From the NCBI GenBank assembly GCA_963764315.1, contig CAVXSB010000002.1, forward strand, positions 62,001-126,000: DNA of 64,000 nucleotides, given 5' to 3'. How positions within the stretch are numbered: position 1 is the stretch's first letter; each line of letters begins with the position of its first letter. The stretch comes from DATLWN01 sp963764315. Lineage in GTDB: Bacteria; Pseudomonadota; Zetaproteobacteria; Mariprofundales; Mariprofundaceae. A program made the translations under genes and the position numbers. Under the pieces are notes generated by a model that had not been told where the DNA came from, did no database searches, and worked only from the letters and a program-made list of their open reading frames with translations. This document shows positions 35,608-44,275 of the stretch, piece after piece.

Positions 35608-36110
35608 GCCGTGGCTTTGACGCGTTGCTTGGCTGCGGGCTCGCAGTCCAGCAATGACTGCCATAGCCACAGGATGGCACAGGTGGCCAGGGTGATGCCG
35701 ATGCTCAGGGCCAGATAGTTGTTGTCCGGGTTGCCCAGCTGCTCTCCGACGGGGAGTAGCACGATGATGGCCGGGGCGATGATCGATACCCGTGTCCAAG
35801 AGATGCTCTGGCGCAGCAGCACGCTGGCGGCGCCAGGGAAGGAGAGCAGGGCATACAGGGTCATGATGATGAAGTGGTTGGTCGGAGGGACGCTGCTAAG
35901 CTGCTGCCAGACACTGGTTTGATTCGTGCTGATATGGGTTTCGGCCGCGGCGCCGACAACCAGGAACAGCAGGCCGGAGACAATCCATAGCAGCCAACCG
36001 ATCCAGGCCCGCCTGCGTGCCAGATGGTTAATCCATACACCATTGCCCACCACGTACATGGTGGCGGCGAAGAACATGCCCCATGGGGCGTATTGAAAAT
36101 CGATCTCCAT
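35604..36110 (-). CDS. Predicted integral membrane protein, unknown function
   Basis: A 168-residue protein with about five hydrophobic segments: WGMFFAATMYVVGNGVWI, WIGWLLWIVSGLLFLVVGAA, HFIIMTLYALLSFPGAASVL, VSIIAPAIIVLLPV and LALSIGITLATCAILWLW. The C-terminus is basic. Its stop overlaps the argB start by 4 bases, so the two are cotranscribed. I do not recognise the family. Confidence 0.65.
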   Translation of the reverse strand: MEIDFQYAPWGMFFAATMYVVGNGVWINHLARRRAWIGWLLWIVSGLLFLVVGAAAETHISTNQTSVWQQLSSVPPTNHFIIMTLYALLSFPGAASVLLRQSISWTRVSIIAPAIIVLLPVGEQLGNPDNNYLALSIGITLATCAILWLWQSLLDCEPAAKQRVKATA

Positions 36111-36489
36111 GATGTCTGCCTCCTTGGCCGGGCAAGCATAGCAGCCTTGGTGGAAAAGGCGATATATGCCGCGCCTTTATCGCTGGTTTATACCTATATT
36201 GTTTGGGGTTTACGGCATTGCTCCCGTGCCACGTACATGTCCGGCGCGCACGGTGCCGATGGGGCGGCGGATGTCTGCGGGCCGGGACTGGTATGTGGAA
36301 TGCCTCGCATGGATCAAATATTCATCTTTGCGTGATTAATATATATGCAGATATCTGGATTGGCATGGCGGCATATGACATAAACTACTGATAATAAAGG
36401 TATAACAAATATGGCACACGTCATGCTAATCGGTTGTCCAGAGGCCCCGCGACCGCTGCGGGGACATGCATCTCTCGAGGAGTAACGCA
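36111..36489. other. Divergent intergenic region between the membrane protein and the porin
   Basis: About 380 bases without a gene, richer in A and T than the neighbours from 36150 on. It must carry the promoters of both flanking genes. A sigma-54-like element, TGGTATGTGGAATGC, lies at 36289-36303 facing the porin, with GG and GC at the correct 10-base spacing, but it is about 190 bases from the ATG, so its link to the porin is weak. GGAGT near 36477 serves as the porin ribosome binding site. Confidence 0.4.
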
Positions 36490-37662
36490 ATGAGAAAACG
36501 ATATTATATGAGTTGGATGATGGGTGCGCTAATGGGAGTGGCGGGCATTTCCAATGCGGCCATGGCTGCTGGTGCGGATAGCAAGGTGCCGACCTTGGCG
36601 CAGGTGCTCGGCGCCTCCGGGGTCAACATGTCGGGCTTTATCGACACCTCGGCCATTTGGAACAGTAACAAGACGACGAACTTTACCAGCGGCACTTCCA
36701 GCCGTGCTTATGACAACGGTGTGGACAGCTTCAATGTGCAGATGCTGGAGCTGGCGCTGAGCAAAGAGCCGACTCAGGGCTTTGGTGGTGCCCTGGTACT
36801 GAACGCCGGCCCGGATGCCAATGTCGATCATTCGTATCCGATGTCGAACACGAATAGCTATTTCGATATCCAGCAGGCCTATGTGAGCTACACGGGCAGT
36901 GGGCTCACGCTGGAAGTTGGCAAGTTCGCCACCCTGATCGGTGCCGAGGTCATCGAGAGTCCGTCCAACTGGAACTTCTCGCGTTCCTGGGGCTTTGAGC
37001 TTGGCCCGTACACCCATACCGGTGCACGTCTGTCCTATGCCCTGAGCGACAAGTCCAGCGTCACTGTGGGTATCAACAACGGCTGGGATGTGCTTAATTC
37101 GTCGGGTACCGCCGCCAAGTCGGGTGAGGCACAGATCACCTTCAAGCCGACCGACTCTTCCTACCTGAGCGTGCAGGCTACCTCCGGCCATGAGGTCGCC
37201 AATGGCAATAATCCCGGTTCTGCCGCTGCCGTCTATGGCACTCGCAGCATCCTCAACACCGTGGACAGCTGGGACATCAACAGCACTGTGTCCGTGATGC
37301 TCGACGCCGGCTACGGCGAGCAGAAGAACGCCACCAGCCTGGCTGCTGGCGCGCCTGCCACCTTGGGCACGGTGAAGTGGTGGTATGTCACTCCCTACGT
37401 GAATTACCACATCAATGATCAGTGGCGCGTGGCACTGCGTTACCAGTACTTCGACGACAAGGATGGCTTCCGTACCGGTGTGGCCCAGAAGCTGAAGGCA
37501 GGCACGATCACGCTGGCTTATGCTCCGGATGCTTCGTCCGAGGTGCGTGCCGAGTACCGCTACGACAAGTCCAACGTCAAGGCGTTCCAGAACACTCGCG
37601 GCAACCAGTTGGCGAAGGACAACCAGTCGCAGGCTGCCCTGGAGTTTATCTACAAGATGTAA
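36490..37662 (+). CDS. Outer membrane porin, OmpL/bbp2-like
   Basis: A 390-residue beta-barrel protein with a signal peptide (MRKRYYMSWMMGALMGVAGISNAAMAAG) and GVNMSGFIDTSAIWNSNK at the start of the barrel. Repeated alternating segments end with an aromatic or hydrophobic residue (AALEFIYKM at the C-terminus). It fits the putative beta-barrel porin-2 family. It stands at the head of the nitrogen island, before glnK and amtB, so uptake of a nitrogen compound or an ion is possible, though this is inference. The gene is followed by a strong terminator. Confidence 0.75.
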   Translation: MRKRYYMSWMMGALMGVAGISNAAMAAGADSKVPTLAQVLGASGVNMSGFIDTSAIWNSNKTTNFTSGTSSRAYDNGVDSFNVQMLELALSKEPTQGFGGALVLNAGPDANVDHSYPMSNTNSYFDIQQAYVSYTGSGLTLEVGKFATLIGAEVIESPSNWNFSRSWGFELGPYTHTGARLSYALSDKSSVTVGINNGWDVLNSSGTAAKSGEAQITFKPTDSSYLSVQATSGHEVANGNNPGSAAAVYGTRSILNTVDSWDINSTVSVMLDAGYGEQKNATSLAAGAPATLGTVKWWYVTPYVNYHINDQWRVALRYQYFDDKDGFRTGVAQKLKAGTITLAYAPDASSEVRAEYRYDKSNVKAFQNTRGNQLAKDNQSQAALEFIYKM

Positions 37663-37684
37663 AGTTCCCGTGGCCGGGATGTGG

Positions 37685-37708
37685 AAGGGGGCGCGCAAGC
37701 GCCCCCTT
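37685..37708 (+). terminator. Intrinsic terminator after the porin gene
   Basis: A 10-bp perfect stem, AAGGGGGCGC/GCGCCCCCTT, around a GCAA tetraloop, followed by CTTGCTATT. It separates the porin from the glnK promoter region. Confidence 0.85.
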
Positions 37709-37849
37709 CTTGCTATTCGGGGGGGATGGGGCGCGTTTGGCTAAAAAAGAACATGACATGCCTATTAAATAACCACTTAGCGCCGCGCCGATCGATTATT
37801 AATATTCTATATCATTAAAAACAAAGGAATAAATGCCGAATCCATCATA

Positions 37850-37864
37850 TGGCATGGGCCATGC
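37850..37864 (+). promoter_or_regulatory. Sigma-54-type promoter upstream of glnK
   Basis: TGGCATGGGCCATGC has the GG and GC doublets spaced by 10 bases, as required for RpoN (consensus TGGCAC-N5-TTGC). It lies 140 bases upstream of glnK in an AT-rich leader. NtrC-dependent control under nitrogen limitation would be expected from the genes served; the activator sites were not located. Confidence 0.6.
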
Positions 37865-38003
37865 TTTATAGGAGTGTTGGCACTCGAAGAACGAGCGCAG
37901 TAAAGAGTCAGTGATCGAGGAAGGCAAGAGGCCGGATGGATTGATGGACCGTATCGCAGTGTCTCGAAGGCCGGTACGGAATTTTGATTAGGAGGAACGT
38001 ATG

Positions 38004-38342
38004 ATGAAGATGGTTACGGCAATTATTAAGCCGTTCAAACTGGATGACGTCAAAGACGCACTCATCGAACTGGGTGTGAGCGGCATGACCGTCAGTGAGG
38101 TCAGGGGTCATGGCCGGCAGAAGGGCCATACCGAATTGTATCGCGGAGCCGAGTACAAGGTCGACTTCGTTCCCAAATCCGAGATCAAGGTCGTCGTCGG
38201 CGACGACATGCTGGATTCGGTGATCGATGTGATCAGCAAGTCCGCCAACACCGGCAAGGTTGGGGACGGCAAGATCTTTGTCTCCAACGTGGAGCGCGTG
38301 GTCCGCATCCGCACCGGCGAAGAAAACATCGACGCCCTTTGA
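38004..38342 (+). CDS. glnK: Nitrogen regulatory protein P-II (GlnK-type), copy 1
   Basis: A 112-residue trimeric signalling protein that reads 2-oxoglutarate and ATP/ADP. With the start at the second ATG, 38004, the uridylylated tyrosine of the T-loop (HTELYRGAEYKVDF) falls at position 51, as in E. coli; the first ATG, 38001, would shift it to 52. The C-terminal ATP-binding motif GKVGDGKIFVSNVERVVRIRTGEEN is complete. It sits 29 bases before amtB, as in almost all glnK-amtB operons, where GlnK blocks the channel when ammonium is plentiful. Confidence 0.95.
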   Translation: MKMVTAIIKPFKLDDVKDALIELGVSGMTVSEVRGHGRQKGHTELYRGAEYKVDFVPKSEIKVVVGDDMLDSVIDVISKSANTGKVGDGKIFVSNVERVVRIRTGEENIDAL

Positions 38343-38371
38343 TTCATTGAAGCTAAGAAAGGAGAATAATC

Positions 38372-39676
38372 ATGGTGAAAACTGTACGCGAATGGCTCGG
38401 TAGGATCGTCGCGATCTCTGCCGGTACCCTGATGATGCCGGGGTTGGCCCTGGCCGATGCGAAGCCGACCCTGGATACGGGCAACACGGCCTGGATGATC
38501 ACTGCTACGGCTTTGGTGCTGCTGATGACGCTGCCGGGCCTGGGCCTGTTCTATGGCGGCATGGTGCGCAAGAAGAATGTGCTGTCGGTGGTGATGCAGA
38601 TGATTGCGATCACGTCCCTGGTCTCTGTGCTGTGGGTGGTGTGCGGGTATTCCCTGGCCTTTGCCGATGGCTCGGGCTACATCGGCGGCCTGTCCAAGGC
38701 CTTCTTCGCCGGTGTGGGCTACGACACGCTTTCCGGGTCGATCCCAGAAACCGTGTTCGCCACCTTCCAGATGACCTTTGCTATCATCACCCCGGCGCTG
38801 ATCGTCGGTGCCTTTGCGGAGCGCATGAAGTTCTCCGCCATGTTCTTATTCATGGGCATCTGGGTGCTGGCTGTGTACTCCCCGATCGCCCACTGGGTCT
38901 GGGGCGGCGGCTGGCTCGGCGGCATGGGCACGATGGACTTTGCCGGTGGTACCGTGGTGCATATCAACGCCGGCGTGGCCGGTCTGGTGGCGGCCCTGGT
39001 GCTCGGCAAGCGCGTCGGCTACCCGAAGGAGGCCATGCTGCCGCATAACCTGGTTCTGACGCTGATCGGTACCGGCCTGCTGTGGGTTGGTTGGTTCGGC
39101 TTCAACGCCGGTTCCGAGCTGGCTGCGGACGGTACTGCCGGTATGGCGCTGCTGGTAACGCAGGTGGCGACGGCCATGGCCTCGTTGGCCTGGATGTTCG
39201 CCGAGTGGATCATGTTCAAGAAGCCGAGCCTGCTCGGTGCCTGTTCCGGTGCTGTGGCGGGTCTGGTGGCGATCACCCCGGCCTCCGGCTTCGTGGGCCC
39301 GATCGGCGCCCTGGCTATCGGCATCGCTGCCGGCGTCATCTGCTTCATCATGGTGGCCTATGTGAAGCGTGCCATCGGTTATGACGATAGCCTGGATGCA
39401 TTCGGCGTACATGCTATCGGTGGTATCGTCGGCGCCATGCTGACCGGCGTGTTCGCGGATGCCTCGTTCGGCGGTGCGGGTTTCGCCAAGGGTGTGACCA
39501 TGGCCCACCAGCTGGTGGTGCAGGCAACGGCCTGCGGTGCCACGATCGTCTATGACGCCGTGGCGACGTTCATCATCCTGAAGGTGCTGGACATGGTCAT
39601 CGGACTGCGTGTCAGCGAAGAGGACGAGATTCAGGGTCTGGATATCACCCAGCATCATGAGCAGGTTTACGAGTAA
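38372..39676 (+). CDS. amtB: Ammonium transporter AmtB, copy 1 (with signal peptide)
   Basis: A 434-residue trimeric inner membrane ammonium channel with a cleavable signal peptide (residues 1-30, ending GLALADAK). Helix regions include TLPGLGLFYGGMVRKKNVLS and the twin pore histidines in GTVVHINAGVAG and AFGVHAIGGIVG. The C-terminal tail, GLRVSEEDEIQGLD, is the GlnK-binding region. It is cotranscribed with glnK copy 1 and ends before a strong hairpin. Confidence 0.95.
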   Translation: MVKTVREWLGRIVAISAGTLMMPGLALADAKPTLDTGNTAWMITATALVLLMTLPGLGLFYGGMVRKKNVLSVVMQMIAITSLVSVLWVVCGYSLAFADGSGYIGGLSKAFFAGVGYDTLSGSIPETVFATFQMTFAIITPALIVGAFAERMKFSAMFLFMGIWVLAVYSPIAHWVWGGGWLGGMGTMDFAGGTVVHINAGVAGLVAALVLGKRVGYPKEAMLPHNLVLTLIGTGLLWVGWFGFNAGSELAADGTAGMALLVTQVATAMASLAWMFAEWIMFKKPSLLGACSGAVAGLVAITPASGFVGPIGALAIGIAAGVICFIMVAYVKRAIGYDDSLDAFGVHAIGGIVGAMLTGVFADASFGGAGFAKGVTMAHQLVVQATACGATIVYDAVATFIILKVLDMVIGLRVSEEDEIQGLDITQHHEQVYE

Positions 39677-39737
39677 GCCGAAATGATGGCCTGAGTTTGT
39701 CCCATGGCTTGCCGCAAAAGGCATGAGACAAAAGCAG

Positions 39738-39776
39738 CCGGGGCCGTGCGGGAAACCGTGCGGCCCCGGTCGTTTG
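39738..39776 (+). terminator. Hairpin terminator after amtB copy 1
   Basis: CCGGGGCCG/CGGCCCCGG forms a 9-bp GC stem with an inner CGG-GAAA-CCG stem; it is followed by TCGTTTGTCC. The T-rich tail is short, so termination may be partial. The next gene starts 26 bases later and may be read by readthrough. Confidence 0.65.
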
Positions 39777-39801
39777 TCCGCCCACAGAATGTGCAAGGGA
39801 G

Positions 39802-40896
39802 ATGTCCATGAAGAACAAACTGCTGCTGCACGCGTTGTCCGTGCAGGACCGCATCCTGGAGCCGAACAGCCTGCCGCTGCTGGGCCGGGTCTGGGTTTAT
39901 GCGAAGGAGGGGTGCAGCAAGGACCTGTTCGTCGGCCACTGCCTGACCATGCTCAGCCGCCTGGGGCTGAGTGCTTCCGGTATCCAGCTGCGCGAGGACA
40001 TCATGGCCTTCGATGCCGAATCCGACCATGGTGTGTATACGGTGGTTATCTCGCTGGCCGACGACTCCCTGGCCTCCCAGTATTTCTACTTCATCGGCAT
40101 CTGGAAGCGCGTCGAATCCGGATCCGAGGCCAGTGCCTTTTCCGATGATTTCTCCTGTATCACCGATGATGAGTTGCCGCCGCCGGACAGCTATTACGAG
40201 GTGTATTTCTCGGAAAACGCCGTGCAGCTGGCCGATGCCCGCAAGACCATCGGTGGCGACATGATGGGGCAGACGCTGTTCAACGGTGCCTATTATCTGG
40301 TCAGCAACGGTCGTCTGGTCGAAAGCTCGGAGTCCAGTCCGCTTCGCTTTCTGGTCACGCCGAGGGGAGGTCAGTCCTCCGTATCCCGGCCGGAGGTACA
40401 GCATATTCTGTATTCGATCCGCAATCTGGTGGCTCTGATGAGTGCCTCCGTATGCCGCTACGACCATGTCTGGTCCGGGGACTCGGAGAGCGGGCTGTAT
40501 CAACGCATGATGGTGCTGCTGCAGCGGGCGCAACAGGAGCATATCGCTCCGGCCTTGTGGGATGAGCTGGTGCGGGAGAACGGAGCCTTGCTGCTGGAGT
40601 CGGCGGAGCTGGCGGCGGCGCGCGACCGCGTGAATTTCGAAATCGAAGGCTACCGCGATCTGTTCAACAGCATCGTCGACGAGGTACAGGGTGGGGATGT
40701 CTCTGGCCTGATGCCGCTGTGGCCGCGCATGCGCCTGGCCTTCGATCATACCCGCTCGCTGCTGAGCGAACGGCTGGCCATGATCCGCCGTTCCCAGAAG
40801 CAGGCGGAGGTGCTGCTGCAGCTGCTGCACTCCCGCATGCTTGCGCACCAGCAGCGGCTACTGGCCGATCAGGGGTCATTTGCGCAGAAAGAATGA
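39802..40896 (+). CDS. Unrecognised protein encoded between amtB and glnA
   Basis: A 364-residue cytoplasmic protein without signal peptide or membrane helix, with GGGAGAT just before ATG 39802 (ATG 39808 is possible). The N-terminal 190 residues are mixed alpha/beta (VYTVVISLADDSLASQYFYFIG); the region from about residue 200 is helical, ending in an extended coiled coil (RMRLAFDHTRSLLSERLAMIRRSQKQ in pieces, then EVLLQLLHSRMLAHQQRLLADQ). I do not recognise a domain. Its position between amtB and the sigma-54-driven glnA suggests a link with ammonium use, but nothing in the sequence shows a reaction. Confidence 0.6.
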   Translation: MSMKNKLLLHALSVQDRILEPNSLPLLGRVWVYAKEGCSKDLFVGHCLTMLSRLGLSASGIQLREDIMAFDAESDHGVYTVVISLADDSLASQYFYFIGIWKRVESGSEASAFSDDFSCITDDELPPPDSYYEVYFSENAVQLADARKTIGGDMMGQTLFNGAYYLVSNGRLVESSESSPLRFLVTPRGGQSSVSRPEVQHILYSIRNLVALMSASVCRYDHVWSGDSESGLYQRMMVLLQRAQQEHIAPALWDELVRENGALLLESAELAAARDRVNFEIEGYRDLFNSIVDEVQGGDVSGLMPLWPRMRLAFDHTRSLLSERLAMIRRSQKQAEVLLQLLHSRMLAHQQRLLADQGSFAQKE

Positions 40897-40994
40897 CGAA
40901 GATATGGGCACCTATTGCCTAAATATTCATCTCACGGCATAGGCATCCGATGTCTGATAGCTTTTAAATCAATGGCTTATAAAGATCGTGTGAT

Positions 40995-41010
40995 TGGTTT
41001 TGTCTTTGCT
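40995..41010 (+). promoter_or_regulatory. Sigma-54-type promoter upstream of glnA
   Basis: TGGTTTTGTCTTTGCT has GG and GC at the RpoN spacing of 10 bases and a T-rich -12 part (TTTGCT). It is 74 bases before the GTG start of glutamine synthetase, an arrangement common for NtrC-activated glnA. Confidence 0.65.
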
Positions 41011-41083
41011 TGAATAACGCTAATGCGCTAAAGCCGCGCTGCGGCACGCGATATCAATATTCAGATGTTGGGGGGTGCGAACC

Positions 41084-42499
41084 GTGAGCGAGGCAGTCAA
41101 AAAGGTTTTTGAGATGATCGAGGAGCACGAGGTCGAGTTTTTGGACCTTCGGTTTACGGACACGCGTGGCAAGTGGCAGCACGTGTCGTATCCGATCAGT
41201 CAGCTGACGGAGGATCGTTTCGAGGACGGCTTTCCGTTTGACGGTTCGTCGGTTGCGGGCTGGTGCGACATCGACAATTCGGACATGGCGATCGAGCTGG
41301 ATCCGGCGAGTGCGCAGATCGATCCGTTCTTCGAGGCCGCCACGCTGGTGCTGACGGGCTCTGTGTTCGACCCGACGACGGGTCAGGACTACAACCGCTG
41401 CCCACGGAACCTGGCGAAGCGCGCGCTGCAGCACGTGCAGTCGAGCGGTATTGGCGATGCGGTGTATTTCGGCCCGGAGGCGGAGTTTTTCATTTTTGAC
41501 GATGTGCGATTCCACAACGATATGGGCACTTCGGGTTACGCGGTGGACTCCTCGGAGGCGGCGTGGAACTCGCGCAAGGAGTATGCGGAAGGGAATATGG
41601 GCCATCGTCCGGGCGTGAAGGGTGGTTACTTCCCGGTACCGCCGATCGACTCGCTGCAGGAGATCCGCAACGACATGGTTGTGGTGATGCAGGACGTGGG
41701 TCTTGAGGTTGAGTGCCATCACCACGAGGTGGCGACGGCCGGCCAGTGCGAGATCGACTTCAAGTTCGGTGCACTGATGGAGACGGCGGACCGCATCCAG
41801 TGGTACAAGTATGTGGTGCACAACGTGGCGCATGCGCACGGCAAGACGGCGACGTTCATGCCGAAGCCGCTGTTCGGCGACAACGGTACGGGCATGCATA
41901 CGCACCAGTCGGTGTGGAAGGGCGGCAAGAACCTGTTCGCGGGCGACAAGTATGCGGGCCTGTCGCAGGAGGCCTTGTGGTACATCGGCGGTATCATCAA
42001 GCACGCGAAGGCACTGAACGCGTTCACGAACCCGTCGACGAACTCGTACAAGCGCCTGGTTCCGGGCTATGAGGCGCCGGTGATGCTGGCGTACTCGAAC
42101 CGCAACCGTTCGGCCTCGCTGCGCATTCCGGTGGTGAACTCGGATGCGGCCAAGCGCGTCGAGGTGCGTTTTCCGGACCCGACGGCGAACCCGTACCTGG
42201 CGTTTGCGGCGATGCTGATGGCCGGCCTTGACGGCATCCGGAACAAGATCGATCCGGGCGCCCCTGCGGACAAGAACCTTTACGACCTTCCGGTGGAAGA
42301 GGCGAAGGGCTTCCCGACGGTTGCGGGCAGCCTCGAGGAGGCGCTGAAGTCGTTGGACGTCGACCGCGAGTTTTTGAAGGCTGGCGGCGTGTTCGACGAC
42401 GACATGATCGATGCGTACATCGCCCTGAAGATGGAGGAGCATGACGCGATCCGTCTGCGTCCGCATCCGATGGAGTATTCGCTGTACTACTCGTGCTGA
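41084..42499 (+). CDS. glnA: Glutamine synthetase type I (beta subtype)
   Basis: A 471-residue dodecameric enzyme making glutamine from glutamate, ammonia and ATP. Signatures are DLRFTDTRGKWQHVSYP, FDGSSVAGW near residue 50, AEFFIFDDVRF, VECHHHEVATAGQCEIDFKF, KPLFGDNGTGMHTHQS (ATP site) and NLYDLPVEEAKG with the adenylylation tyrosine near residue 400, which marks the GlnE-regulated beta type. GTG 41084 gives the canonical N-terminus (SEAVKKVFEMIEE), with GGGGGG 9 bases upstream; GTG 41075 is less likely. The codons ACG, TCG and GCG are used more than in neighbours. Confidence 0.95.
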   Translation: MSEAVKKVFEMIEEHEVEFLDLRFTDTRGKWQHVSYPISQLTEDRFEDGFPFDGSSVAGWCDIDNSDMAIELDPASAQIDPFFEAATLVLTGSVFDPTTGQDYNRCPRNLAKRALQHVQSSGIGDAVYFGPEAEFFIFDDVRFHNDMGTSGYAVDSSEAAWNSRKEYAEGNMGHRPGVKGGYFPVPPIDSLQEIRNDMVVVMQDVGLEVECHHHEVATAGQCEIDFKFGALMETADRIQWYKYVVHNVAHAHGKTATFMPKPLFGDNGTGMHTHQSVWKGGKNLFAGDKYAGLSQEALWYIGGIIKHAKALNAFTNPSTNSYKRLVPGYEAPVMLAYSNRNRSASLRIPVVNSDAAKRVEVRFPDPTANPYLAFAAMLMAGLDGIRNKIDPGAPADKNLYDLPVEEAKGFPTVAGSLEEALKSLDVDREFLKAGGVFDDDMIDAYIALKMEEHDAIRLRPHPMEYSLYYSC

Positions 42500-42504
42500 T
42501 GGGG

Positions 42505-42522
42505 CTGTCCCGGTGGGGACAG
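42505..42522 (+). repeat. Small inverted repeat after glnA
   Basis: CTGTCCC/GGGACAG forms a 7-bp stem around a 4-base loop, a few bases after the glnA stop. There is no T-run; it may stabilise the glnA mRNA 3' end upstream of the next hairpin. Confidence 0.4.
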
Positions 42523-42539
42523 TCCGGACCAAGGCAAGG

Positions 42540-42564
42540 GCCGCCACGGAAACGTGGCGGCTTT
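42540..42564 (+). terminator. Hairpin between glnA and glnK copy 2
   Basis: GCCGCCACG/CGTGGCGGC, a 9-bp perfect stem with a GAAA loop, followed by TTTGCT. It lies 25 bases before the ATG of the second glnK. It probably reduces readthrough so that glnA is made in excess of glnK and amtB. Confidence 0.65.
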
Positions 42565-42588
42565 GCTGGTATCTAAGGGAGGAGATTT

Positions 42589-42930
42589 ATGAAGAGGATT
42601 AGTGCCGTCATCAAGCCATTCAAGCTGGATGATGTGAAGGATGCTCTGATAGAGTGCGGCGTGCTCGGCATGACCGTGGCCGAGGTTCGGGGGCACGGCC
42701 GCCAGAAGGGCCATACCGAACTGTATCGTGGGGCCGAGTATGCGGTGGATTTCCTGCCGAAGATGGAAATTACCGTGGTCGTGCCGTCGGATCAGGCCGA
42801 TGACGTGGTGGCGGCCATCACCCGCTCGGCCAATACGGGCAAGATCGGGGACGGCAAGATCTTCGTCAGCCCGGTGGAGCGCGTCGTGCGCATCCGCACC
42901 GGCGAGGAGAACGAGCAGGCATTGATCTAG
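42589..42930 (+). CDS. Nitrogen regulatory protein P-II (GlnK-type), copy 2
   Basis: A 113-residue P-II protein with T-loop Tyr51 (HTELYRGAEYAVDFL), ATP motif GKIGDGKIFVSPVERVVRIRTGEEN and AGGGAGG before the ATG. It is similar to copy 1 but differs in the C-terminal region (EQALI against IDAL). It lies 36 bases before the second amtB and pairs with it. Having two glnK-amtB pairs around glnA lets ammonium uptake and assimilation be tuned separately. Confidence 0.95.
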   Translation: MKRISAVIKPFKLDDVKDALIECGVLGMTVAEVRGHGRQKGHTELYRGAEYAVDFLPKMEITVVVPSDQADDVVAAITRSANTGKIGDGKIFVSPVERVVRIRTGEENEQALI

Positions 42931-42966
42931 GGATCGGGGAGATCTCAATCATCAGGGGAGGGAAGC

Positions 42967-44178
42967 ATGAACTCATCGGGTTCTGATGTGTTTTTTTTGA
43001 CTATGGGCGCGGCCATGGTGCTGGCCATGCATGCCGGATTTGCCTTTCTGGAAGCCGGCACGGTGCGGCGCAAGAATCAGGTGAATGCCCTGGTGCGCGT
43101 ATTGAGCGATTTCGGCTTTGCCACACTGGCCTATTTCTTCGTCGGCTTCACCATCGCCTATGGCGTCACCTTCTTTGCGCCGGTGGCGCAGTTGAACGTG
43201 CTGAAGGGCAGCACCAATGGCTATGAACTGGTGCACTTCTTCTTCCTGCTGACCTTCGCGGCGGCGGTGCCGGCCATCATCTCGGGTGGCGTCACCGAAC
43301 GCATCCGCTTCTGGCCCAACGCCCTGGCCACCCTGGTGCTGGTCGGCCTGATCTATCCCTTCTACGAGGGAATGGTCTGGAACGGCAACCTCGGGCTCCA
43401 GCACTGGCTAAAGCATGCTTTCGGCTTCCCGTTCCACGACTTTGCCGGCTCAGTGGTCGTGCATGCCATGGGCGGCTTTCTGGCCCTCGGCGCCGTCACC
43501 ATGCTCGGCGCACGCAAGGGCCGCTACGGTCCGGGTGGGCGGGTCAATGCCATCCTGCCGTCGAATATCCCCTTCCTGGCCCTGGGATCCTGGATCCTCT
43601 GCGTCGGCTGGTTCGGGTTCAATGTCATGAGTGCCGGCCGCGTCGATGCCGTCTCCGGACTGGTGGCCCTGAATTCGCTGCTGGCCATGGTCGGCGGCCT
43701 GCTGGCGGCGCTGGTGGCTGGGCGTAACGATCCGGGATTTGTGCATAACGGTGCCCTGGCGGGGCTTGTGGCCATCTGTGCCGGTTCGGACATCGTGCAC
43801 CCGATCGGGGCACTGTTCATCGGCGCTGTGGCCGGTGCGGCCTTCGTGTTCGGCTTTGAGCTGGTGCAGAGCCACCTGAAGATCGACGATGTGCTCGGTG
43901 TCGTGCCGCTGCACGGTGGGGCGGGCATCTGGGGCGGTATCGCTGCCGGCATTTTCGGCCAGCGCGCTCTGGGCGGCGCCGGGGGGGTCAGCTTCATTTC
44001 GCAGCTGATCGGCACCGGCATCGGCCTGGCGATCGCCGTGGTCGGCGGTTTTGTCGTGTTCGGCGCTATCCGTGCCATCGTCGGCCTGCGTCTGGACGAG
44101 GAGGATGAGTACCGCGGCGCGGACCTGTCCATCCATCATGTGTCGGCCTATCCCGAGGAGGACATGAGCCGCCCGTAG
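42967..44178 (+). CDS. Ammonium transporter AmtB/Rh-type, copy 2 (no signal peptide)
   Basis: A 403-residue channel of the Amt family. Unlike copy 1 it begins directly with the first helix (MNSSGSDVFFLTMGAAMVLAMHAGFAFLEAGTVR in parts) and has no signal peptide. Twin pore histidines are in SVVVHAMGGFLALG and VVPLHGGAGIWGGI; the C-terminal motif is GLRLDEEDEYRGADLSIH, and it ends EEDMSRP. The divergence from copy 1 points to a different Amt subgroup. It is cotranscribed with glnK copy 2. Confidence 0.93.
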   Translation: MNSSGSDVFFLTMGAAMVLAMHAGFAFLEAGTVRRKNQVNALVRVLSDFGFATLAYFFVGFTIAYGVTFFAPVAQLNVLKGSTNGYELVHFFFLLTFAAAVPAIISGGVTERIRFWPNALATLVLVGLIYPFYEGMVWNGNLGLQHWLKHAFGFPFHDFAGSVVVHAMGGFLALGAVTMLGARKGRYGPGGRVNAILPSNIPFLALGSWILCVGWFGFNVMSAGRVDAVSGLVALNSLLAMVGGLLAALVAGRNDPGFVHNGALAGLVAICAGSDIVHPIGALFIGAVAGAAFVFGFELVQSHLKIDDVLGVVPLHGGAGIWGGIAAGIFGQRALGGAGGVSFISQLIGTGIGLAIAVVGGFVVFGAIRAIVGLRLDEEDEYRGADLSIHHVSAYPEEDMSRP

Positions 44179-44185
44179 GCTGTGT

Positions 44186-44275
44186 GCTAGGACGATGTGC
44201 GGCGGGCCTGCGCCAGATTCAGCCAGGCCTGCTAGGACGATGTGCGGCGGGTCTGCGCCAGATCCAGCCAGGCCA
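44186..44275. repeat. Tandem duplication, 2 x 45 bp, at the 3' end of the amidotransferase gene
   Basis: Copy 1 (44186-44230) and copy 2 (44231-44275) begin GCTAGGACGATGTGCGGCGG and differ at only three positions. Copy 2 contains the last codons and stop of the leftward glutamine amidotransferase gene; copy 1 lies beyond the stop, so the duplication is non-coding on the outside. The unit is 15 codons long. Confidence 0.9.
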
